A stretch of 43,006 nucleotides of DNA from Brachionus koreanus (GCA_016987375.1 PJRA01000274.1:1074354-1117359), one strand, 5' to 3'; positions 22,837-35,456 are shown, numbered from the stretch's first letter. The notes: a model not told the origin generated them from the sequence alone. Numbers and translations: made by a program.

Positions 22837-25013
22837 CTGATATTAAAATTAAAACCAATTTCAAAAATAAGATAAGTATAGTCGAAATCAAGTGATTTTT
22901 TTAAATATTAAAATATGTAAAAGATATTTGAGTTTTAAATTTTTAGACAAGACAAAAATTTAGTCTAATAATTTTTTTAATTTTATATTCTAGTAAATTT
23001 GGAAAGAAATTTTTTTTTCGTTACCAATTATTTTTAGAATTCAAATTCATTTTCTGATGCTAATTGACTAAATGATTTTTAACATTTTAAAAATGAGTAT
23101 AATCAATTAACAAATAGTAATAAATCAAGAAAGAATTTTCATTTGGATTTTCGGTAGTTTTTAATTTAAATTTTTTTTCAAAGACAAATAAGATGAATTA
23201 TAAAAATGAATGAATAATAAACTCAAATAAGTATAAATGTCTAAAATAAGCATCAATAGGAAATAGTTAAGTTTTATTAGATAGAAGAGTCCTTTATCAA
23301 AAAAATTAAAACATATATTTTCAAATTTATGGCTTTTATCTAATCGAAATCGATTTTTACGAGATATTTTAATTTTTAATTAAGCTTTAAGTTAGAACTG
23401 CGGGATTTTAAATTTTCAAAATAGGATTTTAATTAATTAGGTGATTATTTTCAATTTTGTATTTTATTTATTTTTGCTAAGTGATTTTTTGTTTTACCTC
23501 TCTGTTAAATTTCAAAATTATTTTTTAGTTTGGGCGAATAATTTTTTTACGAAAATAAAAATATTTTCCCTGTATAACCTTAATTAAATTAAAATTAGAG
23601 ATCTTGTCAAGTCTAGTAATTATATGTGCTCGTTTCAAAATCCAATTTTTATCCCAAAAGAACTGAATTTTAACAAAAAGGAAATGAGAAAAAAATTTAC
23701 TAAGTAAAAAGGAGTTTTTATATTTAAAAAAGTATTACAATAATAAAAATAATATGAATAAGCTATTGCATAAGAACTTAAAGACAAATTTTATTTTCTG
23801 GAAAAGCTTGTATGGTAGTTACTTTTTAATTTTTGATTAAAAGAGTTAAGGGAATTTTTTGTTAAAATTTAAAAATAAATCGATTTTCCTAAAAATATAT
23901 AAAATTTAATGAATTCTAAAAATTTAAACTAGACTTTCTTCAAAAACCGCTTTATTCAAAATTATAATTTAGATCATAAAACTTAATTAGAATAATGGTT
24001 TTATTTAAATAAATGTCACATTTGAAGCTATTTAATCATTTTTTAAAAATTTCAAACGATAAAATTTCATTAGAAAACAAGTTTTTTTTTATTATCAGAA
24101 ATAAAAATCTGAATATGATAAAAAAAAAAAATTTACTTTTATAACTTAGAAATAGATCTAATCTTAGAAGAATAAACTATTATTCCAAAATTTAAATTCC
24201 AAAGGAGTTTCATTCAGGCAATTTATTAATTAAAATTCTCTTTTGTTGCGAAAAATTTCCTATTTAATCTAAAGAAAAAAAAAACAGGCCCAGTAAATAA
24301 GTTTTCCTTGAAAGAAGCTTGAAACTTTAAATTGGCAAAATATTTAGGGATTTATTATCAAATAGCTAAATTAAATTTAATTATTTTTTTTTATCAATTA
24401 GTTCTAATTTTTTTTGTCAAATAACCAAAATTTAGCTCACTCTAAATATCAGTGACATTTTTCAGATAATTTTAATTTTGTGATATTTTGGCTAATTAAA
24501 ACCATTAAAACTAAAAACAAATAATTTTCACAAAATATGAAGTAAATAAAAATCTGATATAAAGTTGTATTATTTTTATTTTGTCTAATTGTCATATTTT
24601 ATTGTAAAATATATTATTATAATTCTTTTGAGTACGAAGCGATTGCAAATTATAATTCTAGATTATGATTAAAAAAAAAAAGTCGAATTGCAATAACATG
24701 AAAAACGAGTGAGAGATCGACTCAAAATTATCGACTAGATTCTTTGCCTGAGTTTCTTTTTTCGCCAAAATCCAAAACAAAAATGCAAATTTACAATTTG
24801 TGTCTCATGCCTTCTAATAAATATAATTTCCTTTTCAAAATACTAATGGAATTTCAGCATCTTGTTTTTTGTTCAATAATTTTTAATTAATATTGGTTTT
24901 TCTCTTTAAAAAAAACTGATTTAAATATTAAATAAAACAAAAACTCGTTGTCATTGATCAATAGATTTTTTAAATTAAATTAAAATTTTAAGTTTTGTTC
25001 AAAATTAAATTAG
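22837..25013. promoter_or_regulatory. 2.2 kb divergent intergenic region, TRAPPC11 and MADD
   Basis: AT-rich DNA between two genes transcribed away from each other; both promoters must lie here. No gene or repeat stands out. The part nearest MADD (about 24640-24800) is less monotonous and may be its 5' untranslated or promoter sequence, which is a guess. Confidence 0.45.
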
Positions 25014-28000
25014 ATGAATAGTGATTACAAAAAATATTTTTGTCCGCGGCTAATTGATTTTGTTATAATCGTTGGATGCAAACAACCAGCTACCCCATCG
25101 CAACTTATTTCCAAACACTTAGAGCAAATTGAAACAGAAAAAATTCATAAAACACAATTACCGGAATTGCTCCGTCGGTATCCATTCGAAGATCACGCAG
25201 ATTTTGTTCTTCCTCAAGATGTTATCTACTTTTGTCAACCCGAGGGTTGTACAAATATCAACTGTTCAAATCAACAAAGAGCTGATTCCAACCGCGACAC
25301 TACAAGCTTCATATTTACTCTAACAGAAAAAGACTCGGCCCGTGTCAGATACGGTGTTTGCATAAACTTTTTTCGGCCTATAGAAAAAAGATTTGATAAG
25401 CAAAAAAAAATAAAGGCTCAACAGAATGATGATTCTGATGACGAGAATTCAGGTGAACCAAACAAAATTGATAGCAAGAAAAAGCGAACTAAAAAAGCTA
25501 GTGATGTAAAGTATACACACACATTGACTTCTCTATGTATTATCAGTCACCATCCATTTTTTTCGTTATTTCGAGAGTGTCTTAACATATTGAGACGAAT
25601 AATAGAAGCTTGTCATTTGAGGTCTTTGGCTGCTAAGCCGGGAAGTCCTAGCTCAAATTCTTCGACCAACTCAAGCAATAGAATTGTCAAGGATACAGTC
25701 TGGGGAATTTTAACTGGATCTAGTGGAACAAAGTCTACAGATCAAATATCATCACTAGTTGCTTGCGAAATAAGAGAAATAGAAACGTGGATTTTGCGCT
25801 TATTGAGCGCTCCTGTACCCGTACCTGGAAAGACTAAGTTAATCGTAATTTTAAATATAGAATAAAATTTAATTTTTACTATATTTTTTATTTTAAAAAA
25901 AGATTGATATTCTTCCAAATGAATCACCCATGTTGTTTGCGTTGCCTGACCATACACGATTTAATCTAGTTGATTTTCCTCTTCATTTACCATTGGAATT
26001 GCTGGGAATAGACATTTTTATCAAAGTCTATACTCTCATTTTGCTTGAGAATAAAGTCATATTTCAATCAAGTGATTACAATGCACTAACTATGAGTATA
26101 ATGGCATTTGTAGCTATGCTCTATCCACTCGAGTACATGTTTCCGGTTATTCCTCTTTTGCCGCGATGCATGAATGAAACAGAACAAGTAGCTTAAATTT
26201 TACAATAATAAATAATCTATAAAAATTAACAAAATTAAAAATTTAGCTTTTATTGGCACCAACTCCATACATTATTGGAGTTCCAGCTAATTTTTTTGTA
26301 TACAAAAACAATTTTGCTTTACCAGATGACGTTTGGTTAGTTGACTTAGACAAAACATTGGTAAGAATTTTTTTGTTCATTTTTTTTTAACTAAAGCTTT
26401 TGACTGTAGATAATTGCTCCAAAATTAGCAGAACCGGTTCCAGATATTCCAGAACCTGAAATTTCACTCTTAAAAAATCATCTCGGTCAAGCAATCGCAA
26501 GTCTAAGCAGTAGTCCACAGCCGATAAAAAATTTCGAAATATTTTTCAACGAGCAGCATACAAATCCAAATAAAGAAAATTTATTTACATCATTTAGTCA
26601 GCTTATATATGGTAATGATGTAGACTCAGTTGACGTGGCCACTAGAATAACAATGGTTCAATTTTTGAACTCAAAAAATATTCTCGGAAATTTTAATGAA
26701 CATACTAGGATACTTAGATTGTATCCGAGACCGGTAGTTGCATTTCAATATAATAGCTTTATTCGATCTCGTCCGATAAAATCCAGTTTTATAATAAAGT
26801 TAGCAAAAACTCAAGTATATTTTATTAAAATTAATTCAATTTTTTGATTAAGTAATTAAAACTATTAAAGGCTGTTGAATTTTTGGCTGAATGGTCTCTG
26901 TGTCCTTCAAATGTTGCTTATTTAAGAATTCAAACGGGAATATTTGACCCATCATTAATTGGTGATAAACCAAAATGGTACTGTAGATACTTAACTCCAA
27001 TTCAGTTCAAAACTTATGAGGAAAAATCAACTTTAGCAGCAGCTATTCAGTTTTTAAATCAAGAGAATACTAAGAGCACAAGTCAGAGCGAAGAGGAAAC
27101 AGGTAATCCGTTTAATTAAAATTAGATTAAATTAAAAAAATATATATATATTTTAAAAACTGCTAACAAAATAGATTTTTTGATTTCAGAATTTTACTAT
27201 TTTTAAAAAAATCTCATTTTCAATATCGTTTTAAAATTTTTTTTAAAAACAATAAAAACCGTTCCTGTAGAAATATATTGATTTGACAGAAGTAAAAAAT
27301 GAATTATTATTAGCTAAGTCTATAAATAATTGTAATTTATTTTTAGTTCAATGAAAAATTTTAAATAATAAATTTATTTCTTTATTTGAATATTTAACTT
27401 AAAATGATATTTTATAAAATGAATTGATTTTGGAGTTGCTTTTTTCTCAATCAATTAGGAAAGAAAAGCTAATCGATTCTGAAAAATTTTTTGACTTTTC
27501 ATGTTGAGACAAAAGCTTTTATTTTTTTCTATTCAACAAATCTAATTCAGAATTTTTTTTTTTAAATTTAGAAAAAAAAGAAAGAAAATAATTTTAAGTC
27601 GAGTCTATTTTGATGGAATTTATTGTTGTTTTACATTTTCTGACGTGTGTTTTGATTCTCAATTTTGCCTCGAACATCTTGTTACAAAATGGGAATTTTG
27701 TTTTGTTTTTCGGAGCTTTTGTTCACTAGAATATCAGATTTATAGCCAAGTTTTTTTAGTTGTTTGATGAGAAACGGGACATTATTCCTGTTTGATGATT
27801 CTTTCCCTCTGTTGACTCCAGTCGAGATTGTTATTAATTTCGATACCGAGATAGCGATAGGAATCGACTGTTTCTAAGATTTCGCCTTTCAGGAAAAGTT
27901 TAAAATTTAAAAATTGAGAAAGCCTATTTAGTATTTTAAGAAAATTTTTCTAATCTGATTAACCGTTGATAATTAAAATAAATTCCTAAATTTCAAAAAA

Positions 28001-31000
28001 TCTATTTAAAATAATTATTAATAATAATTTTTGAATTAGTAAAAAATTAATTGATTTTCTTCAAATAAATTAATCAAATTAACTTTTTTTTTTCTAAATA
28101 AAGATGAAAATATCGAAAGTGAATGTAGCAGGTATTCATCAACCTCTTCAATTAGTATATCAGGAGAAATTGAAACAAATGTTTCTGAATCTAAAGATTT
28201 ATCTGATGAATATCACCCAGTACAAGCATTTACTGCTGATGGAAAACCGATAGGAATGTTTCCAAAAAATCAAGAAAAAACTATGTGCGTTGACATTGAA
28301 ACTGTTTATTCTCCTCCAGTCGATGCTGACTTCAAAGATTTAATAGATCGATCGCCTTCTGTGGCAAGTAGCAATGCAGACACTTCATCCATGACTTCGA
28401 GTGCCTCCTCTTCATCAATCGGAAATCATAACGAACTAACAGAAGAATATGATGAGAATATATTCACTGAGGATCAAACATGGAATAGGGATGATGAAAA
28501 TTCAAAAATAAATCCAATACTTACTAATAAATATAAAGCATTTACCAGTTCTGATTCTAAATCAAGCAGTGCAACGATGACACCTGTTAACAAAAATTTT
28601 CCTAAATCACCTTTTGATACTGAAAATTCGGCGCAAAAAACAAACCAAAGAACCAACAGCTCTAGTTCAACTAATACAGTAACAGCTAAAAATTTGAATC
28701 AAACACCATTACATACACCAAAAAGCTCTAGCAACAAACAATCTTCTTTTATGTTCATTACAAAATTTAGTGACGATTTCTTACATGATATGGCTAGTAA
28801 AGCTCGGACAATCAGTGTAAAAAAAATTGCCCATATTCTACGTGATGATTCTAGAGACCAATCTGAAATAACTAATTTAAAAAGATCCCTTTCAAACTTA
28901 CCGAATTCTTTGTCAAATTTGGGAACTAAATCTGTTGATGGAAATAATAATACTACTAAAATAAGTGAATCAATATCTAGTTTAAAAGAAATCGATAATC
29001 ACAATTCAATACCTCATTCCCATACATCAGAATTAGTTAACGAAAATCAAATATTTCTTAAAGAAGTATTAACAAGTGTTTTTGATGGACAAGGTGTTGG
29101 TTGGTTGAAGATAAATCGAATTAAACGTTTAATGGAAGATGAGAACAACAGAAATTTTGTTCTCAGTCGTTTAAATACCCAATTAGACAAAAAATTGTCA
29201 AATGATGAAGAGCACATTGAAGACGTGAAAGTATCTAAGGTAGTTTTTAAAGGAATGACAAAGTTGCTTAATGCAATAATAGCCGGACTTGAACAAACGT
29301 ATGCAAATAATGGTCTTGGTGGAATGGCAAGTGCGTTTCAGTTACTTGAAATTGCGCACACTCACTATTGGGTGCATGGGAGTGAATTGTTGGCAAAAAG
29401 TAATTCTCTAGATGGCAGTAGTCCGATGTCTGAAAAAAGCAATAGTCCCTTTGATAGCAAAGAAAACTTGAGTCTTTCGTCAAGTCAAACAAGTGCATCC
29501 AACAATAGTAAATTATCTACTTCTAACTCATTTATAGGCATTAATAAAATGAATCACTCATTTAACTCTAATCAACCTTATCACCAATTCAATATTCAGT
29601 CTACAGGTAGTATAGTTGCGCAGTTAGGTAAAATCAAACAAAAATTTTTTTTCTCCTTTTAAAAAATATTAAATTTTAGGAACATTTTGGACTAATTCTA
29701 AATTAAATACCTTGACTAAATCTTTTACTCCTGCTAATACTACTAATAATTTGGATAAAACTGATAGAACTGTTCTTGATTCAGCACAGTTCATCAAATC
29801 TCCATTGACAACAAAGTCTATTGTAAATAAAATTTCTGAATTATCCAATAACACACTTAATCATCAGTTTTATGAGAACAATGAAGATCAAAAATCTCAA
29901 CTAGAAGAATCTTCAAAATTGGGTATTTTTAAATGTATTGTGTTGTTAAATGTTTTTTGTTTGTAAGAAACGTAAAGCACCAGTCTGAAAAAAAAATTAA
30001 GATTTTTAAGTATTAAATTCATGTAAAATTAAGAATTAAATTCCTAGAAATTTTAATGATTTTCTACCGGATCTTTTGAATCCTTTTCAAATTCTTAATT
30101 TTTAAAATGTTTTTTACCTTTTTATTGTCTGTTCAAGAATAGGATTTTTTCATAATTTTAAAATTTAAAAAATATTTGTTTCCAAAATACAGAAATTATT
30201 TTAAATTATTTCGAACAATTTATTTGTATCTTTGATCTTCATGATAGTTAAGAGTAGAATTAATTTTAAAACCAATAAAATAAACTATAATCTTTAATCT
30301 TTTAACAGACAATATCAAATATTTATTTTATACAAGCTTTAATTTAATTAGAAAAAATTAGTCAATAAAAAATCATTTAAAAAAAAAAGAGAACAAAAAT
30401 TACATCGGGTCTAAACTAAGTTTTTGCATTTCTACCAACCCTAGTTGTAAAGTGATTTTATGCAGTAAAATATTTTAATCATAAAAAATTAATTTTGAGC
30501 ACTAAAAAATAATCATTTAATAATTTCTAGCTGTGAAGCAATTAGATGAAATTCATAGTAGCGATCTCAAACGGCCGTCAAAGTTATTTAGTCAAAACCC
30601 AAATGAAAATGAAAAGAAATTGAATGAAAAAGTCAAAAGTACTCCAGAATCTAAAGATGAAAGTTCATATCAGCAACAAAATCGTCTCAGCCTTAAGCCC
30701 AAAATCAATCATCATTCAATCAATCCTCAGCCTTCACATTCAAATTCTCAAAATTTAGCTGATCTTCGAGTCGAAACTCTAAAAAATTCACCCTCTAACT
30801 CGACCACTAGTCAATTAAGCGCTAAATCAATGCCAGGAGAATCTATGATAATCACAATGCCATTAGCAAAAAGTAAATTATCAGCTGGATTCAGATATTC
30901 AAAAAAAGTTATCACTCAAGTGCAAGTACCTTTACAAAATTTATCTGGAACTCATAATCAAAATACAGAAATCAAAACTTATTTGTTCGAAACAATTGTT

Positions 31001-33197
31001 ACCAATCCTAGAAGTCCATTGTGGGACCAAATGCAGTTCTGGGAAGATGTTTTCCTAGACGCAGTGGCTCAGGAACGAGATATAATTGGACTTGATCAAG
31101 GACCGTCAGAAATGATGGAACGTTACACTCAGCTTGGCAATACCGAGCGGAAAAGGCTCGAATTTGATGAAGATCACTTGTTAGCTGTGATGCTCTATAA
31201 TTTAATCGCTTATATGATAATGATGAGAGTAAGCAAAGATGAAATAAGACGTAAAATTAGACGTATGTTAGGAAAGTGCCATATTGGCCTTTCAATGAGT
31301 CAACAGGTTAACGAATTATTAGACTGCATTGAATATCTTGTAAGAAATTTTCATCGTTAATTTGAAATGAATTTTAATTAAAATCTTAATTTTAGGGAGG
31401 CAATGATGTAGACTTGAGACCTGCTGGAAGTAGGCTGATGCAAAAACAAACGTTTGCAGTTCATTTGGGCACCGATAACAAAAGCGAAATGTTATTTATG
31501 GAGGTGTGTGAAGATTGTATGATTCTAAGAAGTGTAAAAGGAGAAATATGTCAAAGATGGTGGTTTGAAAAACTAGTCAACATGACTTATTGTCCCAAAA
31601 CAAAAGTTTTGTGTCTATGGTGTAAAATTAATGGCGAAACACAATTAACTAAATTCTATACAAAAAAAGTTTCTAAATTGACTTAGTGAAAATTAACTTA
31701 ATTTTTAATTTTGAATTTTTAGTGTCGTGATTTATATTTTTCGATTAAAGAGGCAATGGAAAAAGCTGTTTCGCGTCTAAATAGCACGCTAGCCAATTCT
31801 AATATTTCGCCAAATATTTCGGAATTGGGAGGCGAGTTTCCGATAAGTGATTTAGAGACAAGTGAAGATGGAACCCTTGAAATAAGCATGGATGGTATTG
31901 GGATTAAATTTGGAAGTAACGAAGAGTTTATTGCACTTAAACGAGTTAGGAAATGTACCACACAAAAGGATGATATTTTCGTGTTAGAAGAATTTGGTAA
32001 GAATTTTTTTTTATTTAAATTACATGGGAACTGGTTTCCCACCCCTACCTTTATCCCAATTAATACAATGGCCATAAATCGTATCAACTGCTATACTTTA
32101 TATATATATATATATTTATTTATTTGTTTTCTGTACCGAGCTAATGCTTCTTCAGATAAAAAAATAAAAATTAAAACTAAAAATAAAGTTAAATCTAATA
32201 AAATAAAAATAAAATATAGTAAAAATTAAGTTTAAAAAAAAATACAATGAAAATAGAGAGTTATAGGATGCATTACTTATGTTTAATTATCTGATGGTCA
32301 AGGGAAAAAAATTAAATAGTAAGATTTATATTGATCTGTAAACTGTTAACTTTTTTCACTAACTCTCTTTGATTAAAAGATATACTCATTAATATTAACA
32401 AATAATTTTTAGGTGCTTCAGTTTTGAAATCTGATGGACCATTAGCTTGGCACAGAAAACAAATAAATAAATTTTGAAATCGTTCTATATAATTACATTC
32501 TTACGCTTACAAGCTTTAAAATGAATTTTGAAAGTGAAGATTTAAAGCTTTTTTTTTTTAAAGCTTTAAAGCTTAGCTTTCAAAATAGCTAAGATTGGCT
32601 CAATCCAAAACGATTAGAAATAATCTTAATCTTACAGCAAAAATTTGGTACAGTATTGAATTTGAAGCAAAGAAAAGAATCTACCAATGCCATGAATGCT
32701 ATGTTTTATGGCGATGTAGTTTTTGCTGAACATTTAGACCAATTTTTGAGGATTGACCATCAATTGAATTTTAATTTTTATTTTTCTGATCACATATAGT
32801 ATAATAATCGATTTGGTGATCAGTCTTGTTCACAAAACCAGCATTATATAAGTGATCATATATTTTGTGATTAACTGATCACATATTGGACAAGACCTGA
32901 AAATTTTATTATTTAAAAAAATTAGACTTCCGAATAGTTTTTCATGAACTCTTTTTTTAAATTTTTGTTTTTTAAGTCAAATAATTTTTTTTTTTTAGAT
33001 CCAAAGATCAAGCAAATCGTCATAAGAAAATATAAGTCAACAATGGTAAGTATTTTATTTAATTTTATATCTAATTGCTTATATTTATTATTTGTGAATT
33101 GTTTAAATGTTATTTTTATTTTAAATGTTTTTAGGCTTCTTTGGCAATATTTGCGTTTCATCGTGTCATTAGTGTTATAATAACAAAAATGCAATAA
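25014..33197 (+). CDS. MADD: MAP kinase-activating death domain protein / Rab3 GDP-GTP exchange protein (DENN domain)
   Basis: Guanine-nucleotide exchange factor for Rab3 and Rab27 in synaptic and secretory vesicle traffic. About 1699 aa (human isoforms about 1650). Exons: 25014-25844, 25903-26187, 26247-26360, 26410-26814, 26871-27102, 28104-29627, 29680-29922, 30531-31339, 31396-31668, 31723-31996, 32999-33045, 33135-33197; all phases agree. The N-terminal uDENN starts with [13 protein letters not shown] and includes [14 protein letters not shown]. The central DENN has [20 protein letters not shown] and [13 protein letters not shown]. The dDENN has [14 protein letters not shown] long Ser/Asn-rich linker follows, then [44 protein letters not shown]-like [21 protein letters not shown] and [13 protein letters not shown]. 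The end, [16 protein letters not shown], fits the vertebrate PEIKEVVSHKYKTPM segment. The exon-9 donor (GTTTCT) is weak but is the only one that keeps frame. Confidence 0.95.
27103..28103 (+). other. MADD intron 5 (1001 bases)
   Basis: Unusually long for this gene. Most is AT-rich; about 27640-27901 is a GC-richer minus-strand LINE fragment, which probably accounts for part of the length. Confidence 0.7.
27640..27901 (-). mobile_element. Decayed LINE reverse-transcriptase fragment inside MADD intron
   Basis: On the minus strand from 27901 the frame reads through [20 protein letters not shown], the tyrosine-leucine-glycine motif that follows the catalytic palm in non-LTR reverse transcriptases. 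After a stop and frame change it continues with [20 protein letters not shown] until a stop at 27684-27682. A frame shift and stops show it is dead. It lies antisense to MADD. The exact ends and the family are not determined. Confidence 0.65.
29923..30530 (+). other. MADD intron 7 (608 bases)
   Basis: AT-rich intron with GT and AG ends between two Ser/Asn-rich linker exons. No open frame or repeat is recognised. Confidence 0.6.
32413..32477 (+). other. Possible alternative terminal exon of MADD
   Basis: After an acceptor (TTTTTAG), the sequence continues the phase-1 frame left by the exon ending at 31996. It encodes [20 protein letters not shown] plus Phe and a TGA stop. Using it would replace the conserved C-terminal [14 protein letters not shown] segment. 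The codons are less AT-driven than in chance frames nearby. No homologue is known to me. Confidence 0.3.
32525..32586. repeat. 27-bp imperfect foldback with 8-base loop
   Basis: Arms 32525-32551 and 32560-32586 pair over 27 positions with three mismatches around a loop of eight T. As RNA in the MADD pre-mRNA it would make a stable hairpin of pre-miRNA size. A small inverted-repeat element is the other reading. Confidence 0.6.
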
Positions 33198-34532
33198 TAA
33201 ATTAAATTGATCGGTGCCTTAAAATTGTCAAGTCTTATTTAAGACATTGAAATAAAAATCTCGATTATTGCATTCAAAATGATAATCATAAATAAATTAA
33301 CTGGTGAACAAATATTGATAACTAATCAAGAGATTTAAAAATTTTTTTCATTTTATTAATTTCTTTATGGATACCGTTGAAAAAAAAACTTTTATTTTTG
33401 TTATTTTACTATATTCTCAGGCAATTATTGTTTAAGTTCTTCCATGCGTTAGTTTTTTTTTCTAGTGTACAAAAAAGAAGTTATTTAATTTTAGATAATT
33501 TTTATTTATTTAAATTTTAAATTAAACTCAAACAAATAAATATTTTTAAAATTTTATTTGTTCTTAATTTTTTTTTAAATTCATCACTCCGAAACTTGCT
33601 TTAAAACAAGACCCTCAATATACTGACGATCAGCTTGATCATTTATTTTGTACTACTTAGTTGTTGTAATTCGATAATTCACAACTTGAGTAATTGAAAG
33701 CTTTTATTAAATCTTAAATCCCAAAACTATTAATCCAAGCTTTTTACTGTCATTTGCTCGATATAAACCCTTTTGCCCAAGTTAAATTGCTTGATCATTT
33801 AGCTTAGTTTTCTTTTACTTGGTTGTGGATTTTTGATTGTGACCAATGTCGTTTTAAAAATTGAAGAAACTTAATTTTTTTACAAGGCAAGTCAAATATG
33901 TTATGCAGTTTTGTGTGTCTTTTCGTATATTGCAGCCGGAAAAGAACGAATTAAATGAACCAAAAAGAAGTGTTTGGCGCTGAGTATTTTAGCAATTTAA
34001 ATGTCATTCCTCAACCTAATGGATGTTTTTTTATGATTTAGAAAACTTTATTTTATTTTATAAATTAAATGTTAATTTTCGATGTTGATTTGGGATTTCC
34101 GATATTTTATAAATAAAATTTTGAAAAACTTAAATAAAATTTTTCAAGAAAACTAAGCAAATAGATCACAAAAGCAATATTTAAATTAAATATTTAAGTA
34201 TCTAGCAATTTTATTAAAAACTAAAAATATTAATTCTATACAATAATCAAAGGCATTTTGATTTAATTTTTTTTTTAAATGAACTTTTTTGAACTATCAA
34301 AAATTTCACGATTTCAGACAATTTCAAGTTTTGAAGACAATAATACTTGAATATTATATTTAAGATTTTGTTAGCATTTAAATGCATTTTTAAAATCAGA
34401 TATTTGAAATATTTCGAATTCAAAATTTTTTTCGAAAAATGATTCAATATTACACAGTCTATTCTAAATTTTTTTCTAACCTAGTAAAAAAAAATACTTG
34501 AATTACTTTAGACAACATAAAAATACTTAAAA
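33198..34532. other. Intergenic region between MADD and C1QBP
   Basis: 1.3 kb. It holds the MADD 3' end (an AATAAA overlaps the stop, another A-rich signal is near 33251) and the C1QBP promoter. Two short GC-richer stretches (33580-33660 and 33880-34010) have codon-like composition but no recognised homology; they may be relics of a gene or a mobile element. Confidence 0.5.
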
Positions 34533-35316
34533 ATGGCGTCCAAATTTATGCTTAGAAGCTTTCGAAATTTCACCAAAATACAAGTTTTAGTTCCAAATAT
34601 AAAAAAAGTTCAAATAAATCAAGTTCTTAGCAAAGGCAACAATTTTGCCGCTAGAACTTTTAGCACATCGTTTGTAAAAAATTCAAATGTGATGAAAGAT
34701 TTGTCAAATTTTTTAAATGAAGAAATAAAATTGGAACAAGAAGCCCAAAAAGAATTAAAAAATACCTTGACAGTTACTGGATTTAATGTTAAAACAGATG
34801 GACCAAATGTAACACTGTCCAAAAAATACAATGATGAGGAAATTACGGTCAAGTTTAATATCAATGGCTCTCTTGATAATGCTGAGCCTGGGGTCGATCA
34901 AATGGAGACTAAAAATCAATCAACAGAAGTAATAAATAATTGTAATTTTTTGAATAAAATTGAATTTTTTATTTTTGAAGTTGAAATCAAGACCAGCCTT
35001 TTCAATCGAAGTTAAACGCGGTGAACAGACTTTAGCTTTTGGGTGTTCATTTTTGCCAGCTGAAGAAGCCGAAAAGGATGCTGTTGAAGATTTTCAAATA
35101 GATGAATTCGCTTTACATAATGGAGAATGGAATGAAAACGTTTATACTGCTGATTGTTCAGTATTAGATGAGAATTTATATGATTTACTTCTTAATCTTC
35201 TAGACGAGAGAGGAGTAGGAGAAAAATTTGCCAATGAGTTGGTTGAATTTTCTACTTCGTATGAACACAAGCAGTATATTAATTTGCTGGAAAAGCTTCA
35301 AAAATTTACAAAATAA
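34533..35316 (+). CDS. C1QBP: Complement component 1 Q subcomponent-binding protein / p32 (MAM33 family), mitochondrial
   Basis: Acidic trimeric protein mainly of the mitochondrial matrix, needed for mitochondrial translation and also known as the SF2-associated p32. Two exons, 34533-34928 and 34981-35316, give 243 aa (human 282 including presequence). The first ~50 residues are basic, with Arg and Ser/Thr and few acids (ending near FAARTFSTSF), as expected of a mitochondrial targeting peptide. The MAM33 fold follows: LSNFLNEEIKLEQEAQ helix, acidic middle, RPAFSIEVKRG, then LYDLLLNLLDERGVGEKFAN and ELVEFSTSYEHKQYINLLEK at the C-terminus, which aligns with the vertebrate protein. AATAAA at 35326-35331 is only 10 bases past the stop. 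Its gene neighbour is SRSF1, whose product binds p32 in other animals. Confidence 0.93.
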
Positions 35317-35325
35317 TCTTTTCCA

Positions 35326-35331
35326 AATAAA
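35326..35331 (+). terminator. Polyadenylation signal of C1QBP
   Basis: AATAAA 10 bases past the stop codon. An 18-bp perfect hairpin follows at 35413-35456. Confidence 0.6.
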
Positions 35332-35412
35332 ATTTAAAAATAAAAAAAATCTAAGTCATTTTAACAAATTTTTGATCACAAAATATTTTTAGACAAAATA
35401 TTTTAGACTTCT

Positions 35413-35456
35413 TATATTAGCAAAATTTTTTATGGAAAAAAAATTTTGCTAATATA
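35413..35456. repeat. 18-bp perfect hairpin downstream of C1QBP
   Basis: 35413-35430 and 35439-35456 are exact reverse complements around an 8-base loop (TATGGAAA). It lies about 100 bases past the C1QBP stop, in or just after the 3' untranslated region. Its function is unknown. Confidence 0.65.

Larger units (their letters stand above)
31997..32998 (+). other. MADD intron 10 (1002 bases), structured
   Basis: Holds a (TA)n tract near 32099-32118, a possible alternative last exon at 32413-32477, a 27-bp imperfect foldback at 32525-32586, and a cluster of GATCAC-containing direct and inverted repeats at 32786-32886. The constitutive acceptor at 32997-32998 follows a T-rich tract. Confidence 0.55.

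Noticed and set aside
29268..29498. Minus-strand frame inside MADD
   Set aside because: It is antisense to a confirmed MADD exon.
31719..32087. Minus-strand frame of 122 codons
   Set aside because: It is antisense to the conserved MADD exon at 31723-31996; the long frame reflects that exon's codon bias.
32630..32800. Open frames in the MADD intron that might be a transposon protein
   Set aside because: Two overlapping frames are open, but neither shows a motif I can defend.
32922..33194. Overlapping long frames on both strands near the MADD end
   Set aside because: They are Lys/Phe/Ile-rich read-through of AT-rich introns; only the two short spliced MADD exons here have support.
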